In this document: positions 11,551 through 24,299 of the stretch, in pieces
Position numbering within the stretch: the stretch's first letter is position 1
Layout of the letters: each line of letters starts with the position of its first letter
From: Dermanyssus gallinae
Lineage: Eukaryota > Arthropoda > Arachnida > Mesostigmata > Dermanyssidae
Assembly (NCBI GenBank): GCA_003439945.1
Contig: QVRM01005202.1
Span: 1,318,001 to 1,382,000, forward strand
Direction: 5' to 3'
Length of the DNA: 64,000 bases
The notes under the pieces: model-generated
Databases searched by the model: none
What the model saw: the letters and a program-made list of their open reading frames with translations, nothing else
What the model was told of the DNA's origin: nothing
Program-made: the position numbers and the translations under genes

Positions 11551-13234
11551 ATAGCCGAAAACGTATGTGCTCGGAGACAGTGATGGCGGGGCGTCTTACG
11601 CCATCGGCCGATTATGGGAACACAGCTGGTTGCAGAAACGCGCACGCAACCAGTGTCAGGGTAGTGGAAGTCTCTTCTATGGATAAGTAGAGTTATGGTG
11701 GAACCTATAAAGTTAATAACGGGCCACAAGATGCCACTTGGGCTGCAGTGGTATCTGCTAATTCAGCGTAACCATTGCTGGCAATCCGAAGAAGCTTCTG
11801 TGAACTGGTTGAATTCAGGTCGTCTAGAATTGTCGGGTTTGCCTGGAGAATGCTGGCGATTAGGGTTAGTGTTGTGGAAGCCACAACCTGCATTAACGAG
11901 CTTTTGGAGTAAGCAAAACAGTTTCAAAAGCGTACTTCAGATCAATAAATAAGGCATATAGATCCCTTCTAATTATTAATTTTCTATTACTATTTAAAGC
12001 CCATCCAACGCCAAAGGTAAGAATAATACCTGATATTTGCTAGGAGTCATTAGCTTAACAGTACAGACGAAAGCACAGTATTTGAATGCATTACCATTAC
12101 CGGCAAAAATGGGCACCTATATCAACGAAGTAGAAAACGCAGATAAGATTACTTGACTGCGTATTCAACAATTTAGTAAAAGATCTAACATTTGTACCTT
12201 AAGTGAACTATATACGTTTGAGTAGGTGTAAATTGAATAAGCGTGCCGAGACTGCAGGAACACAGATTAGCGGCCACGGAGTCAGAACTTCTTTACTATA
12301 TACGTCAATATCAGTTAGTGACTAAAAATGCTCAATTTCCATTGGTCGTTAGAGCGTATGTTAAGTAATGTATCATACGTGTCGCGGAGTACAGGGCATA
12401 GTAGGCATGAATCTAGAAGACATCCGTTTCTAATACAACTCTACCTCCCTATCTAAATAACAATGCCAAGGGGAGGCAGCACAATTATACAATACATATG
12501 AAACAATGTCCCCATCTATCCGTCGGCATTTGCCCTTCCTCGGCCAGCCCTCGGAGCGTTCGTCGCTCTTCGTTGCCGTCATCGTCGCGGCTTGTCCCCT
12601 TGTTTAGCAAGTGCGATAATTTCAAGCTTGAATGAGACTCACGCACCACCTCAATCGCACGCATAGCGTAGTTTTTACCTAGCTTTGCCGCTTGTCTCTC
12701 GCCCAGTCGCGAGCCTACCCAATAGCATTTCATCTTCTTGGGACGACTTTTGCTGATACCGCGTTGCGTCGTCTGATCTGCCGATGGTGCGGCGCGGCTG
12801 TTGCATCAGCATCAACAACAACAACAACAGCAATAACAACCAACATCGATAGCAGCGGCGACATCATCCCCTTCCCACCCCCACCTCACCAATACGATGA
12901 TCCGCACCTCCCGGCGCAGGCGGCGCTCGGGGGAAGCTGCAACACGATGCCACGAAGAAGCACACAAAAAAAAGAAGAATAAGACGAGAAGAAGAAAACA
13001 AAGATGGTGCGTGGAAGCAGCTGCCTGCCGCCTGGTCCGGTGTCCATTGCGGTGTGCTCCAGCTGCCTCTTCGCAAACCGCGCACTATAGCGCTCTGCTC
13101 GCTGGACGCTGCGCAGAGCCGTTCATGCGCCGTTTGCACCGGCTATCGACCATAACGCGGGGCCGGCATTGAGCAGCTACCACCACCGTGATGATGATGA
13201 TGATGATCGTCATCGTCCGCATCACGGAGAAGAG

Positions 13235-13250
13235 CGTAGCGCGCGCTACG
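13235..13250. repeat. 16-bp perfect palindrome
   Basis: CGTAGCGCGCGCTACG equals its own reverse complement. It lies in a GC-rich stretch without a recognised gene. Confidence 0.85.
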
Positions 13251-13683
13251 TATGTGAATGGGCGGAGGGCTTTTTCTTAGTCTTATTTTTTTTGTTGTTG
13301 TGTTTTAAGCTGATGCGCCTGCCCTTTGTACGAGAAACGGAGATGCAGCAGGCAGGTACAGGCTTGCTTGCAGGCAGGCGGCTCTTCCTGCAGTCTCCGA
13401 GCCCGTCTCGGCGATGATGGCGGTGCCTCCTGAGGCTCTCGCGCCTGTTGTTGTTCGAGGAGGCGCTAGGTAGACGCTCGCTGGCTGGGCGGTGGTGGTA
13501 TGGCCAATGGTGGTGATGATGGCGGACCGTGGTAGTGGTGGTGGGGGCGATGATTCCTGTGCGCAATCGCTAGCCAAAGGGCCGATCGACCAACCGACCT
13601 AGATGGATAGGTGTGTATACTTGGGTGGGTGGATACAGGAAACTGACTGGGAAACTGAGAGAGACCATAGATCCTGGGCTTCT

Positions 13684-13727
13684 GGGAGAAGGGGTGGGGT
13701 TAGGGAAGGGGGGTGGGGTGGGGGGGT
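13684..13727 (+). other. G-quadruplex-prone G-run cluster
   Basis: At least seven runs of three or more G are separated by 1-4 nt on the plus strand, including GGGGTGGGG and a final seven-G run. This exceeds the usual four-run requirement for an intramolecular G-quadruplex. Nearby sequence gives no promoter or gene to tie it to. Confidence 0.75.
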
Positions 13728-14276
13728 TTAAGAGGTTGTGGCAAGAGACGACCGACCGAGGGCGTAGGTACTGTGAGTGACCAGAGGGAATCGGCAGAGA
13801 AACCACCACTATCGCTGTCTTCACCGCTCGCGGCCGCCCCCGCCACCGCCGCCACTGCCACAGCCACAGGCACCGCCGGGAAACGGCGGCTTAGGCGGCT
13901 GGAAGGGTCGAAGCAAGTGACCGGAGGACGGGCAAGCGACGCCGCGCACGATGTCCTTTGGAGGAGGCAGCTTATCTTCGTTTCTCCGGCCGACCGTTTC
14001 GCGCCGCCGATGCACAGGCGCATCGCGTCACGACCATCGCAAAGCCGCGGACAGACCACCATCGCCACCCCCGCCGCTGCTGCAGCGGCCGCCGGCGCCC
14101 AAAGTATGGCGTTAATTCCCTTAAGAAAATATCCATATCATTATAGCCTGTATCCATCCCCGTGCCCATTCCCTGCCGCCAGCGCGTCGTACACCACCAC
14201 CACGTGATACTGCCCCACTGCGGCATTGCAATCAAGATTGCATACACCTAGCCGTTGCTAGGTCGCTGGTCAGACC

Positions 14277-14320
<44 letters not shown>

Positions 14321-14973
14321 CTGTACAGAAACACTGGCACATGCTTATTGGTGGTCAGTAGGTGGCGCAGGCGTGCTAAAGCTCACAAACCTCCACCCGG
14401 CTCGCAGGCTGGTAGTCAAGTCGAGTCTTCCTCTTCGAGCGCCCTGGGCATGGAAGAGCATCGCTGTTTGGGCTGGCGCTGCGCTTTAAATGGCCGCGCA
14501 CGCCCTCGACGGCCTCCAGCCACAACGACGTCTCGCCTTATATCTCTTCATGATAGGGGTCGAGGTAATCACGAGGGCTCGTAATGATGACGATAATGAT
14601 GACGACGACGACAACAACGCCGAGGCGATGATGTTGATTAGCAAGCTGCTAGCGGACCTTATCTTTTGTGTTTGCCCCTTAAGATAGATAGCGCGACGTC
14701 GCCTCCAAGGCAACGGTTCAGAAGAAGTCAACTCCCAAACTGTTCTGTCGGCAACCTTACTCAAGACGCGGGCACAATCGCTCGGCTGCAATTATTGCGA
14801 CAACTAGTACTGCTACTCTTTTTTCAGACATCTGATAACTAAAAAGATTGTCTAAATATAACTTACAAAAGTAATGAAGACAGTAAACATCATTGTCATA
14901 GCAGCAATCAAGCCAGTATGCATTGTCAATAAGCTGCTACGTATAGGATTAATTGTGGTTTCTGTATATAATG

Positions 14974-15112
<139 letters not shown>

Positions 15113-17537
15113 CACATGTAGTATCAATCGGGACAGGAAATAATGCCGCGTACTTCAATACTTCATGCACTGTCGATCCTGTACATCGGCCTAGATGCGG
15201 GACAGTCAAGTCTAGAACCTAAGACCAGCCTAGATCTCTCTACGATGTCGGAATTTGCATATTGAAGTGACCGTTGAACAAACACGACGGTCATTGTGAC
15301 ATTCAACGATTTATCCCAACGCTCCTCGTTTTGCCTTCTTTCTTTCTTTCTTTCTTTGTCTCTCTCACTCACATTTTCTCAAACATTTCGCCACACGGTT
15401 TGGCTCAATGGGCTCAGAGAAGCCCAGAGAAGAGGTGCCTTTAGCTTCCGCATAGACAGTGCCTACAGTACCAGATGCAAATACGACAAATGGGCACCGC
15501 ACTGGGCACGGCCAGCAATGCGTAGTTCATGTTTGTTCACGGCCGTTTCATGCCGCCGACTAATGTGTGAGCGAGATCCTACGTCAAGAGCAAGAACACC
15601 AACAACATCAACAAATAGTACTACTACTACTACAACCACAACTATTTTCGTCAATAATAGGCTATTGCCAGCTATCTGTCTTTTCGCTACTAAATAATTA
15701 AAAATTAAAAGCGTGTATTTGTGTTTATGTATCTGTGTATGCCCCGGAGCAGCTTTAGTTTTTGCTCAGTTCGGTTTTGTCTATTTTTATTCTAGAGAAA
15801 ACGAGATTAAAAAAACACAAGTAGAAAACTCGGCAGAGTTTAAGCGTAACGACCGACAAGAGGGCCCAATTTCGGCTGGTTATTACCAGCGGGCTGGCGG
15901 GAAGGAGGGATCCGACATTATTTAGGGTGCTGCGATTCACTGCCCCGCCGCCAGCAGATAAGCGAGATTTAAACGTCCGATAGAAAACGAATGTTGATGA
16001 TAGTCATCACGATCGGCCATGGTGATGACGATGATGATGACGATGGCCATGATCATGCCTATTATGGCAACGATGATCGGGCATTTTTTCTCAATCGTTT
16101 CAGTCGATTCTTCATCGCTCGTCCCTTTGGCACTTGCTCTTTCTCTCACGCTCTCTCTCTCATCCCCTCTCTCTCTCTCTTGGTATCGCTCTCTAAAATC
16201 GCTTGGACTCTACGCAACGCCACCAGCAGTGTCGTCTCTCGGGTCTTGATGCTCCCGGGGTCTTTTTTTGTCTGCTGGCCATTGACCGCGATTGAACTGA
16301 CTGCCACCAACTGCGAGTACCCACTCTTCATCTTCTAATGCTTTCTTTTTCTTCTTTCTTTTCTTTCCCTCTCGTTTGCTCTGTCGAGTGTTCTCAGTTC
16401 ACTCTTCTCCCGTCCCTTTGCCTTTGGTTACCTTTCTCTGCCTCGTTGGTGGAGCGTTTTGTTGATGCGCCTCTTTCTTGATTTCTGCTAGCTTTCATGC
16501 CTACCGGGCGCGTACATCGGTTAGTCGACGTATGCTTGTGTGTGTGTGTGTGTGTGCATTGCATTGCATGGGCGCGTGTATATAAGCATATATGAATGTA
16601 TGTGCAGTCCCGTCCTCGTGTAAGTACTGCCATGCAGAACCAGACCTGTCTCCAGAAAGACAAAGTGATCACGACACCCGGGCGCATAGAAGCCGGTTAG
16701 ACAGACTGACTCAAACCGACAGAAATATATATATATATATATATACATATGGCCGAGTGTCAGAAAACAATACAACACATAGATAAATAGACATATGTGC
16801 AGACATATATGTACCGATGTAGGCAATAACCGAAAAAGAGCTGGGAGACAGGTGTACGGAACGATCACTAAGCGGGGTTGAGATATTGGCATACTACGAC
16901 TATTGTTGTCGCTCCCTCTACTTCCAACTTTTACTAACTACGGCTACTACGCGGACAATGTCTACAACAACATCTACGACTACCTCTACTACTACACAGA
17001 TCGGCTACCTAGCTGGTTGTTCCCCATAGGTGTAGGCCCAGAGTAGCCCGATTGCTTTATAGCGTATGACGACTACCAATAGATATCGCTGCTATAGTGG
17101 CCAGCAGATCACGCGGCTGCGGTGCGAAACCTCCGTAGACAAACAAGAGATGATGACGACGACGACGACAACGGCAACAACAATGCGGCAGCAACAATAA
17201 CGACAACAAGAAGAAAAATAAAGACCGTAACAGCAGCAGCCGTTACGACAACAACAACAACAACAACCTGAAGAGCAAAAACAACAACAACAGCAGCCGC
17301 CGCTGCCGCAACCAAAATTTCAACAACGTTAAAAAAATACCATTTATACACAAATATAAGCATTCGTCTTCAGCGCACTAGACTACTTCGCGGACGATCG
17401 TATGTTCTACCTCTACCTTGACGACTACAAATTGCCATGATAATAGCAGTGGAAAAAATAGTAGCCGAAAATGGTCAGCAAACAAATCATTAGAGATTAT
17501 AATGATGGTAGCGGTGGTTGTGCTGCTGCTGCTACGC

Positions 17538-17597
17538 TGATGATCTTACTGATAGTGGTCGTGTGGACTGATGATGATCTTACTGGTAGTGGTCGTG
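17538..17597. repeat. Two-copy direct repeat, 34-bp period
   Basis: A 26-bp unit starting TGATGATCTTACTG and ending AGTGGTCGTG occurs at 17538-17563 and 17572-17597 with a single difference (A versus G). It is a local tandem duplication in non-coding DNA. Confidence 0.8.
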
Positions 17598-19556
17598 GTG
17601 GAGTAGTTAGGCAACTACTCTGGGAGTACTAGTATTAATTAGTAGTAAGTGTAGCAATGTGCTTAATTTTGTGTTTTGCAACAACAAACAACAGCAACGG
17701 TAATAGCAACAAGACGAAGAATAACAACACCAACAACGGTAATAGCAACAATAAAAATGAACAACAACACCAACAACGTCCACCATAACAGCAACAACCA
17801 CGACAACAATCATAACAAGAGAAGCAGTTGCAGCCGCAGGCAACAACAACAGCAGCAGCATCATCATCATCAGCAAGAGAAGCAACAGAGAGAGAGCAGT
17901 GGCAACGCAATAGCAACAACAACAGCAATGACAGAAAACGGATCAAACTCAGTAGCGTAGTAACTGCAGCAGCAAAGCGGCTCAACTCACACTCTAAAGC
18001 CGGGCGACCAACCAACCGGCATTCGGCCAGGCAGCATCGAGTAGCTTGATTGAGCGGAGCAAGCCGACAAGCATCGCGATGCGCGATGCGTCCGCCTCGC
18101 GCTCGCACCAGCCGTTCGCCGTCGCTCGCAGGGGTTTCTTTCTGGTCGGTTGCGACGGTAGTAGCCGCTTTGCGCCGGTTGCGACGGCTACTGTTGTGGC
18201 TGGAATGCGGCTAAAAAACAATTTCTGCACCAACGATAAAGCGGCTGGCTAGCTGGCTGGCTGAGAGACACTCCGATACACTGACAGCCCCACAACCCAC
18301 AGCCCCACAGTCACACACACACACAGAGAGACACATAGCCGACAGACAACGACGACGCATAGGCAGATAGACAGAACAGACGAAGGATAGACACAATAGA
18401 TAGATAGATAGATAGATAGATAGGTAGGAAGCGTAGAGGCACTGCCTCTCGCTGCCCTGCTGCACCCCCATGCCCACCGCCGATCTCCAGTTCCCCAGCC
18501 CAGTTCGCGTTTGCCCGCCGACGGCGGACGAAGCGAGACCCTTTTCGTTGGGCCGCCAGCCCTTTTCTCTATTCTTCGTCTTCTTTTTCGTCGTCTTCTT
18601 CTTCTTCTGCCTTTTAGTTATTCCCTAAGCAGCCCGCTGCCTCTCGGAGCTACGTATCCTCCCTAGACGATGGTGGCGGCGACGAAGGCATAGTGTATCT
18701 ATCATTCGGCTGCTGCTGCTGCCGCCTTTAAAGGCGGAAGGGGGGTAGGCGAAATAGAGGAATCGCAAATATATATAGAGAGAGAAGGAGAGAAAGAAAG
18801 AAAAAGAGAAAGCGAGAATACAGACGATAGATAGAGCAAGGCAGAGAAAGGCAACGAGAGAATAGGGAAGTTAGTCGTTTTCGTCTGTCCCCATCCAAAC
18901 GGCCACACCAAGCAGACAGGCGATCGGTCAGCATAGCATAGCATTGCTAGCTGACGGCTACCGCATGCCGGTCCCACCAACTTTCAGGAGGCGTTCTGAG
19001 GGCTCAGAACGGGGACGTGCGATCAACTAACCAGTTTAAGCAGGCGCAGCAGTATCCTCACTTGCAGCAGCAGCAACATACCCAGTAGTGCCAGAAGCAC
19101 AACGAGGACATGATGGCTTACCTAGACTAGCAGCAGACAGCGGCGCGGTCTCTCGAAGCTTTAGCTCCTAGGTTGGCCGAGCACGAGTTGGGGGAAAGGG
19201 AGAAATTGAGCGGTTAACATCGGGGGGCGAGGAAGGGGGCATGGTTAGAGAAGCATTGTGGGGCCTTAGGGCCATCCTTCATCCAGAGGCGTGTGGCCTG
19301 GCCAACAAACAAAACTCTTGGCCCCTTTAAACCAGCCCCCACGAGTGCCTGGCTGCTATTGCCATCGACACTGGCAGTGGCTACGCAACTGTCCCCGCTC
19401 TACACGCCGGTGGACGACGCAGCAGGTCCGGTTGCTTATATGATATATGTGTGCATACCTATATCAACAGATCAGTCGACGTGAGCCAAAATGATGGAGA
19501 TGAGATGACGACGAGAAAAATGTGGGTTCGGTTCCGGAGTATATAGTAGCTAGTAT

Positions 19557-19557
19557 A

Positions 19558-19605
<48 letters not shown>
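19557..19605. repeat. (TA)n microsatellite
   Basis: About 24 uninterrupted TA dinucleotides. No gene lies on either side. Confidence 0.95.
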
Positions 19606-19607
<2 letters not shown>

Positions 19608-20523
19608 CGGGGTATAATGTTAACGTATATGGAATCTTCATTTGCGTTCAGCACGGCGCAGACTCGTCATGTGCGGCGAAAAGAAGCAGAATATTTACGT
19701 CCATCAGAATTCAGACATTTGCAGATACCAGAATGTAGGTTCGCAACTGGATTTTTAGTAGGTACGCGGCCACACATTCGCAAATACAATTTGGTCTGAA
19801 CCTGCTCCCGTGTATCTATTTCTAAAAGTAATAATAATTTAATTTTAAATGGAGGCCATGGAAGTCACTACGCATACGGTCCTGTCACCCAGCATTTAGC
19901 CAAGCCGATTTTAATGATACCAACGAATAGTCGAATAAAATAATGGGTCGATCTTGGCAATTTTATCTAAATTATATTTATAATCGGCCAAACTGATATG
20001 GTGTCGTGTTCAATAAATTTGTACTGTTGCCTGGGTTGGTCAACAAAGAGCCTCTCTGTTGGCGGCTATGTAGATCGAGAAAGCGCTTTAAAACACCTTC
20101 ACACGATCAAGGGCATACATTTATTCACGGGAAAGATCAATGCAAAATAACGTTATTCAATCAGCTGCCCCGGTAGGATTTAAGTGGATGAATAAGGAAA
20201 GCAAGCTGTACAGAGGGAATTTTTTGGCAAGCTCTCTATCGTTGCTGCTAACACCGGCGCCTTGAAAATCATTTCTTCCATGTGCAGGCAAAACGCGCTG
20301 GCGCCTTACGTTAAGGTGATTAAAAGTAAGTCATAAGTTGAAAGAGTAAGTCAAAGATGATAATTTTTGAATAGTTTACCTCCTTTTTTTTATATTCACC
20401 TGTTTCGTATTTTTTTAGGTGTTGTTCTCCAATGTGACCTTGGTGACGTAAACAGCCAGTGTTACAACCGCTCGTTGTGCGCGGAATATACTACAGTTAT
20501 AGGGAACATATATACATATACAT

Positions 20524-20984
20524 ATGATTGATTTGATTGATTGATTTATTCGCTTGATAAGTGTGTGTACACATATCACCCTTTTATATCAGGGGCGCAT
20601 TGTGCTGCAGCTATCAATTACCTATATTGTAGTCCTCCCTTATTTGTCCTTATGTGTTGAACATCTTCCATCGGGATAATCTCTGCTTAGTAATTTCAAC
20701 CTGTGCCTTTTCTGCATCCTTACCTAGTCCTAGCGCTTCCCCTAATTTTAAATTCCTAATCCCTCCCAATTGTTCACATTCCCTAACTAGATGCTCTATC
20801 GTTTCTTCTCTCTCACCGCATATCCGACAAATCGTTGTTCTTAATTCCTCATAACAGCTTCGCTGCACCCTTGTATCTAACATACCGGCTCTCGCATCCG
20901 CTAACAGCCCGCTGCCTCTTGTATTATCATATAACCATGTTATCTCACCCCTTTTTAATTTCATTTTTCCGTATATTTCTTTTA

Positions 20985-20985
<1 letters not shown>
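20524..20985 (-). mobile_element. LINE 3' end (ORF2 C-terminus and tail)
   Basis: On the minus strand a frame from about 20985 to a stop at 20650 encodes roughly 105 residues with the motif CRICGEREETIEHLVREC, a C-x2-C-x8-H-x4-C zinc-finger-like pattern typical of the C-terminal region of non-LTR retrotransposon ORF2 proteins. It ends in RLSRWKMFNT. Downstream is about 100 nt of 3' UTR and then ATCA/ATCAA repeats (20524-20547 on the plus strand read as GATTGATTGATTT), as expected of a short-repeat LINE tail. Sequence upstream of the fragment is a TA tract, so the copy is 5'-truncated, the usual fate of LINE insertions. Within this fragment the frame is uninterrupted, which suggests a fairly young insertion. 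Clade not assigned. Confidence 0.75.

Positions 20986-20986
<1 letters not shown>

Positions 20987-21075
<89 letters not shown>
20987..21075. repeat. (TA)n microsatellite at LINE 5' break
   Basis: About 44 TA dinucleotides with two CA interruptions directly adjoin the 5'-truncated LINE fragment. The element may have inserted into an existing TA tract. Confidence 0.95.
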
Positions 21076-21079
21076 TACT

Positions 21080-22850
21080 TACACTATATACGCTCTATAT
21101 AGTAATAGAGTCCGAACAAACATTAAACAGACAAAGTTTTATGCTAAGAGTCAGTTGAACTATATATATATAGTCCTACCTAAGTCCAGTCGCAAACTTA
21201 AACAAATGCTGGTAGCCTGCCTGTCAATTAGGACGAACGTCGCCGTGCCGACCCCCAAACCATCCCGAAACCCCAAAACGAGGCACGCCTTGGCAGAAAA
21301 AATCGAAAAGCGAAGACAGACTCGTCGTCATCGAAGCTGTAAAAGTGCCGCCCGTGTCAGCGGCGGCGGCGCCGCAGTAGCAGCAGCAGCGCCAACAGAA
21401 GCGTGTCACATCGTCAATGGCCGACAGAAAGCGTCAACGCACCAGTCGTAGCAGTAAAACAACCACCACTGTCACGACTACTATTTCCACTATGCGTTTT
21501 GCTTTTCGCTCGGGCAATCGACGGAGAAGACTCGACAGATTCGCGAAGGTAATGCGCCAGGCAGCCAGGCAGTGAGGAGGTATTTGTGTTTACTTAGGGG
21601 GCAGCCTAGAGGCGGGGTCGTTGATACGTCGAGGGGTGCGTCCAGTCGCCCGCTTCTCGCTTCCTCTCTTGCCTCCCGTCACAGCCGATGCTCCTTCTGC
21701 TCCTGCTGCTACAGGAGCGCTCCTTCTGCGTTCTCCTTGTTCTGCTACTGAACACCTTGAAGGGACGAGCAAGGAAAAGGAGACGAAAAACTGGACGGAC
21801 ACGCGGACAGATGGACTGACACACACACACGATCAGACAACAAACAGCAGCTCTTCCTTTCAATGGATGGATAGATGGGGCGGGGGGTTCGGGTACGTGG
21901 CTGTTGGGGCTATGGGGGCGGGAGGTGAATCAATCTTTTTTAGTGCCGCGCATTGGAAGAAGCACTTACCACAAAAAGCACTGATGACAAGTCAGCAGCA
22001 GTGGCAGGGAGCTATGGTGCTATGCCAAATCCAAACATGTGGCCACCGCCAGCCCGTCTGTCCGTTGCTCTGTCGGCTTCCTCTTGAGGGGTCGAGACGA
22101 TCGGGAGTTTAGCAATGCCGATTGGGGGCTTAGGGCTTATTTAGGGGATCGGGGATGTAGAATGAGGCCAGACGCATGAGTGTCCGAAGTGTGGGGAGAG
22201 GGGGCGGCGAGGAGGCAAAGAGGCGAGGCACTGTCCCTGCCCGCAAGGCAAGCCGCCGCGCAAAAGCCTTTGGCATGCAACTGGAGAAGTTGTTGCGGGA
22301 CGCCGGCTCAGAGACCAGCGGGAAGACAGAAGGGGCAGTGTGGGGCTTCAGTAGTAGTGGGTTGGGGACGCCGTAGTGGGGTTTAGTTGCGCGACAGGCT
22401 AATTTGCAACGGACGTGCCCCGAAACTTACGGCTAGCCTGGCGGTGCCCTAAGGCACGGCCGTCGCCGATGCAGTAGCCCTAACAGCCCCCAGCCACAAC
22501 GACAACGACCACGGTCCCCTTCGACGACCGACTTGCCCGCCGCTGGTGGTGCAATAAATGCTTTTCCCTGGACGTGTCCCTGTATTCATCCCCATTCCTC
22601 TTATTGAGTTGCAGGCCGTACCATGATGCACGTGATGGGATGCCTCATGCATCGACTCATTACGAGCTAAAGTGTCCTTCCGCCCCACAGTCCCCATCAA
22701 TCCTCTCTCTTAGAAATCCTTTTTCTCTTTTTCTGTGTTCTTCTTTCTTTCTACCGTTGTGCATCTAGCTACTGTCAGTACATCGGTCTGTGCTCTAACA
22801 GCGAATTGACAGATAACTACTGAAGCAACTAGTTGAAGGCTGCCGGTTAT
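21080..22850. other. Non-coding DNA, no gene seen
   Basis: Open frames on both strands are short and Arg/Ser/Ala-rich because of high GC. I see no domain, splice pair or transposon motif. The sequence is GC-richer than the flanking LINE DNA. Confidence 0.5.
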
Positions 22851-22856
22851 GTACGA

Positions 22857-22935
22857 ATCCACAAAGCTAAAACAAAATTCAGACGAATGGTCAGTGTTTT
22901 AGATCCACAAAGCTTAAACAAAATTCGGATAAGCG
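22857..22935. repeat. 34-bp direct repeat, 45-bp period
   Basis: Two copies, 22857-22890 and 22902-22935, both start ATCCACAAAGCT and share AAACAAAATTC, with about five differences. They lie at the 3' boundary of the R1-like LINE relic and may be part of its 3' region or a local duplication. Confidence 0.75.
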
Positions 22936-24290
22936 GCAAAGACGATGGCCGCAACAGAATTAAATTGTTTCCGGATATATAGAATGTTCGTATAATGCAG
23001 AATTAAATTTCTAGTTTGCGGTCTGCTATCCAGGTTGGAATCAGTACTATTTTTTTCAGAAATCTTTTTCGTCCTTTCTGGTAACGACCAGTGCAGAGTC
23101 ATCGGCGTGTGCTACCGCGGAGCCTCCTTCCGGCGTTGGATCTCCAGCACCCTTCCTCGTGTAATTGTTTTTACAGGGAAGCAGTTATTTCTTCCCCGTG
23201 GCCACGGTGATTTCCGCTCCTCTGCTTCTGCTATCTCAAGAACGCTTCTACTTCTAATAACGTAGGGCGCACTTTACAAAACAGTGTTGCTGTCCGCTGG
23301 GCCGCGTTTTTTCTCTAGTTCTTGGGTTAGAAAAGTGATTAGAATCTTTTAGATTAATTAAATATTTTAGAAATGTATTTTCTATTCCTTTCCTATTGCA
23401 CTTAACATGAACAGAGATCTCGAAAGGGATGGCTGCTTATCTTAACGCCATTTCAGTTGTTATTTGAACAGTGTCTGGGCTAATCTCTGCCAGGGCCCTA
23501 ACTGTATCTTATGGGAGGCATTCGAAACTGGAGCCTTCTCTGATTGTGCCTTCACTGTATCCTTCACCTCTGTTATCGTTAGTACAGGGGGAGAAAAAAC
23601 ATCAATGTACTCTTGGGGATTACCAATCGTTCGGGAAAGAGCAGGTTAAGAGCCTGCCGGATCAATTCGCCAGATGGTCGCTTGTGTTTGGCCGTAGGAC
23701 TTAGTTTCTTCATAGCGATGAAATACCCATTACGTCGCAGAGTTCGATCTATTCCCGTCTTTATTTAATCAGACGTCGTAAGGTGCTTCGCGCGCATCCG
23801 TGTACCTCTACGAAGATTTTTTTATTGTGCCTCGGTCCACTGCCGGAGCTCGTTCCTAAGGAAACACTGTGGAGCTGTGTTTTGCCAGCTTCTCCGTGAT
23901 GACGCCGGTAGCCTCTGATATGAATACGTAAAATACCTGGTAGCATCAAGTACGATGTATCTATAATCACTCAATGTCTTCCTGTGACTCAAATGCGAGG
24001 TCGAGTATAAAGGTATAAAGTACAAAGTTCTCCGTCTCTCATGTAGAACGTTGCTGTAGTGCCATCGTTTATAGCTACGATGTTTCCAAGATAGATCAAT
24101 TCAGTGAGCTCCGCTCCTATTTTTTCATCCGGGCCCTATTCGAATCTAATATCCAAACATTCGCGTTGCCACCTATAATAATATTTAGTTTCCCGAGTTG
24201 TTGGGAGATGTTTTCCTTCAGATGATCTAGTAAGATGCTGGCGAGAATGCCATTACGGCAAATAACTACGGCTTCATGACACGTCTACGC
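22936..24290 (-). pseudogene. R1-like LINE relic: endonuclease and RT
   Basis: Three-frame reading of the minus strand gives pieces of one LINE ORF2 in the correct order. The endonuclease core LNIIIGGNANVW (about 24140-24200) matches the GGDFNAW block of R1-type apurinic endonucleases. ELTELIYLGNIVAINDGT follows, then TLSDYRYIVLDA (23943-23985) for the SDHRYI block. The linker LTITEVKDTVKAQSEKAP (about 23530-23590) matches the region before the reverse transcriptase. HADDSALVVTRKDEKDF (about 23060-23112) matches the YADD catalytic motif, with Y changed to H. Frameshifts and stops separate all of these, and the gap between the linker and HADD is too short for a whole RT palm, so internal sequence is lost. 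The copy is dead. The R1-clade label rests on motif style only. Confidence 0.7.
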
Positions 24291-24299
24291 GCTACAAAT

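Noticed and set aside
15340..15365. TTTC repeats as a splice-type pyrimidine tract
   Set aside because: No AG followed by a coding-like frame lies at the expected distance.
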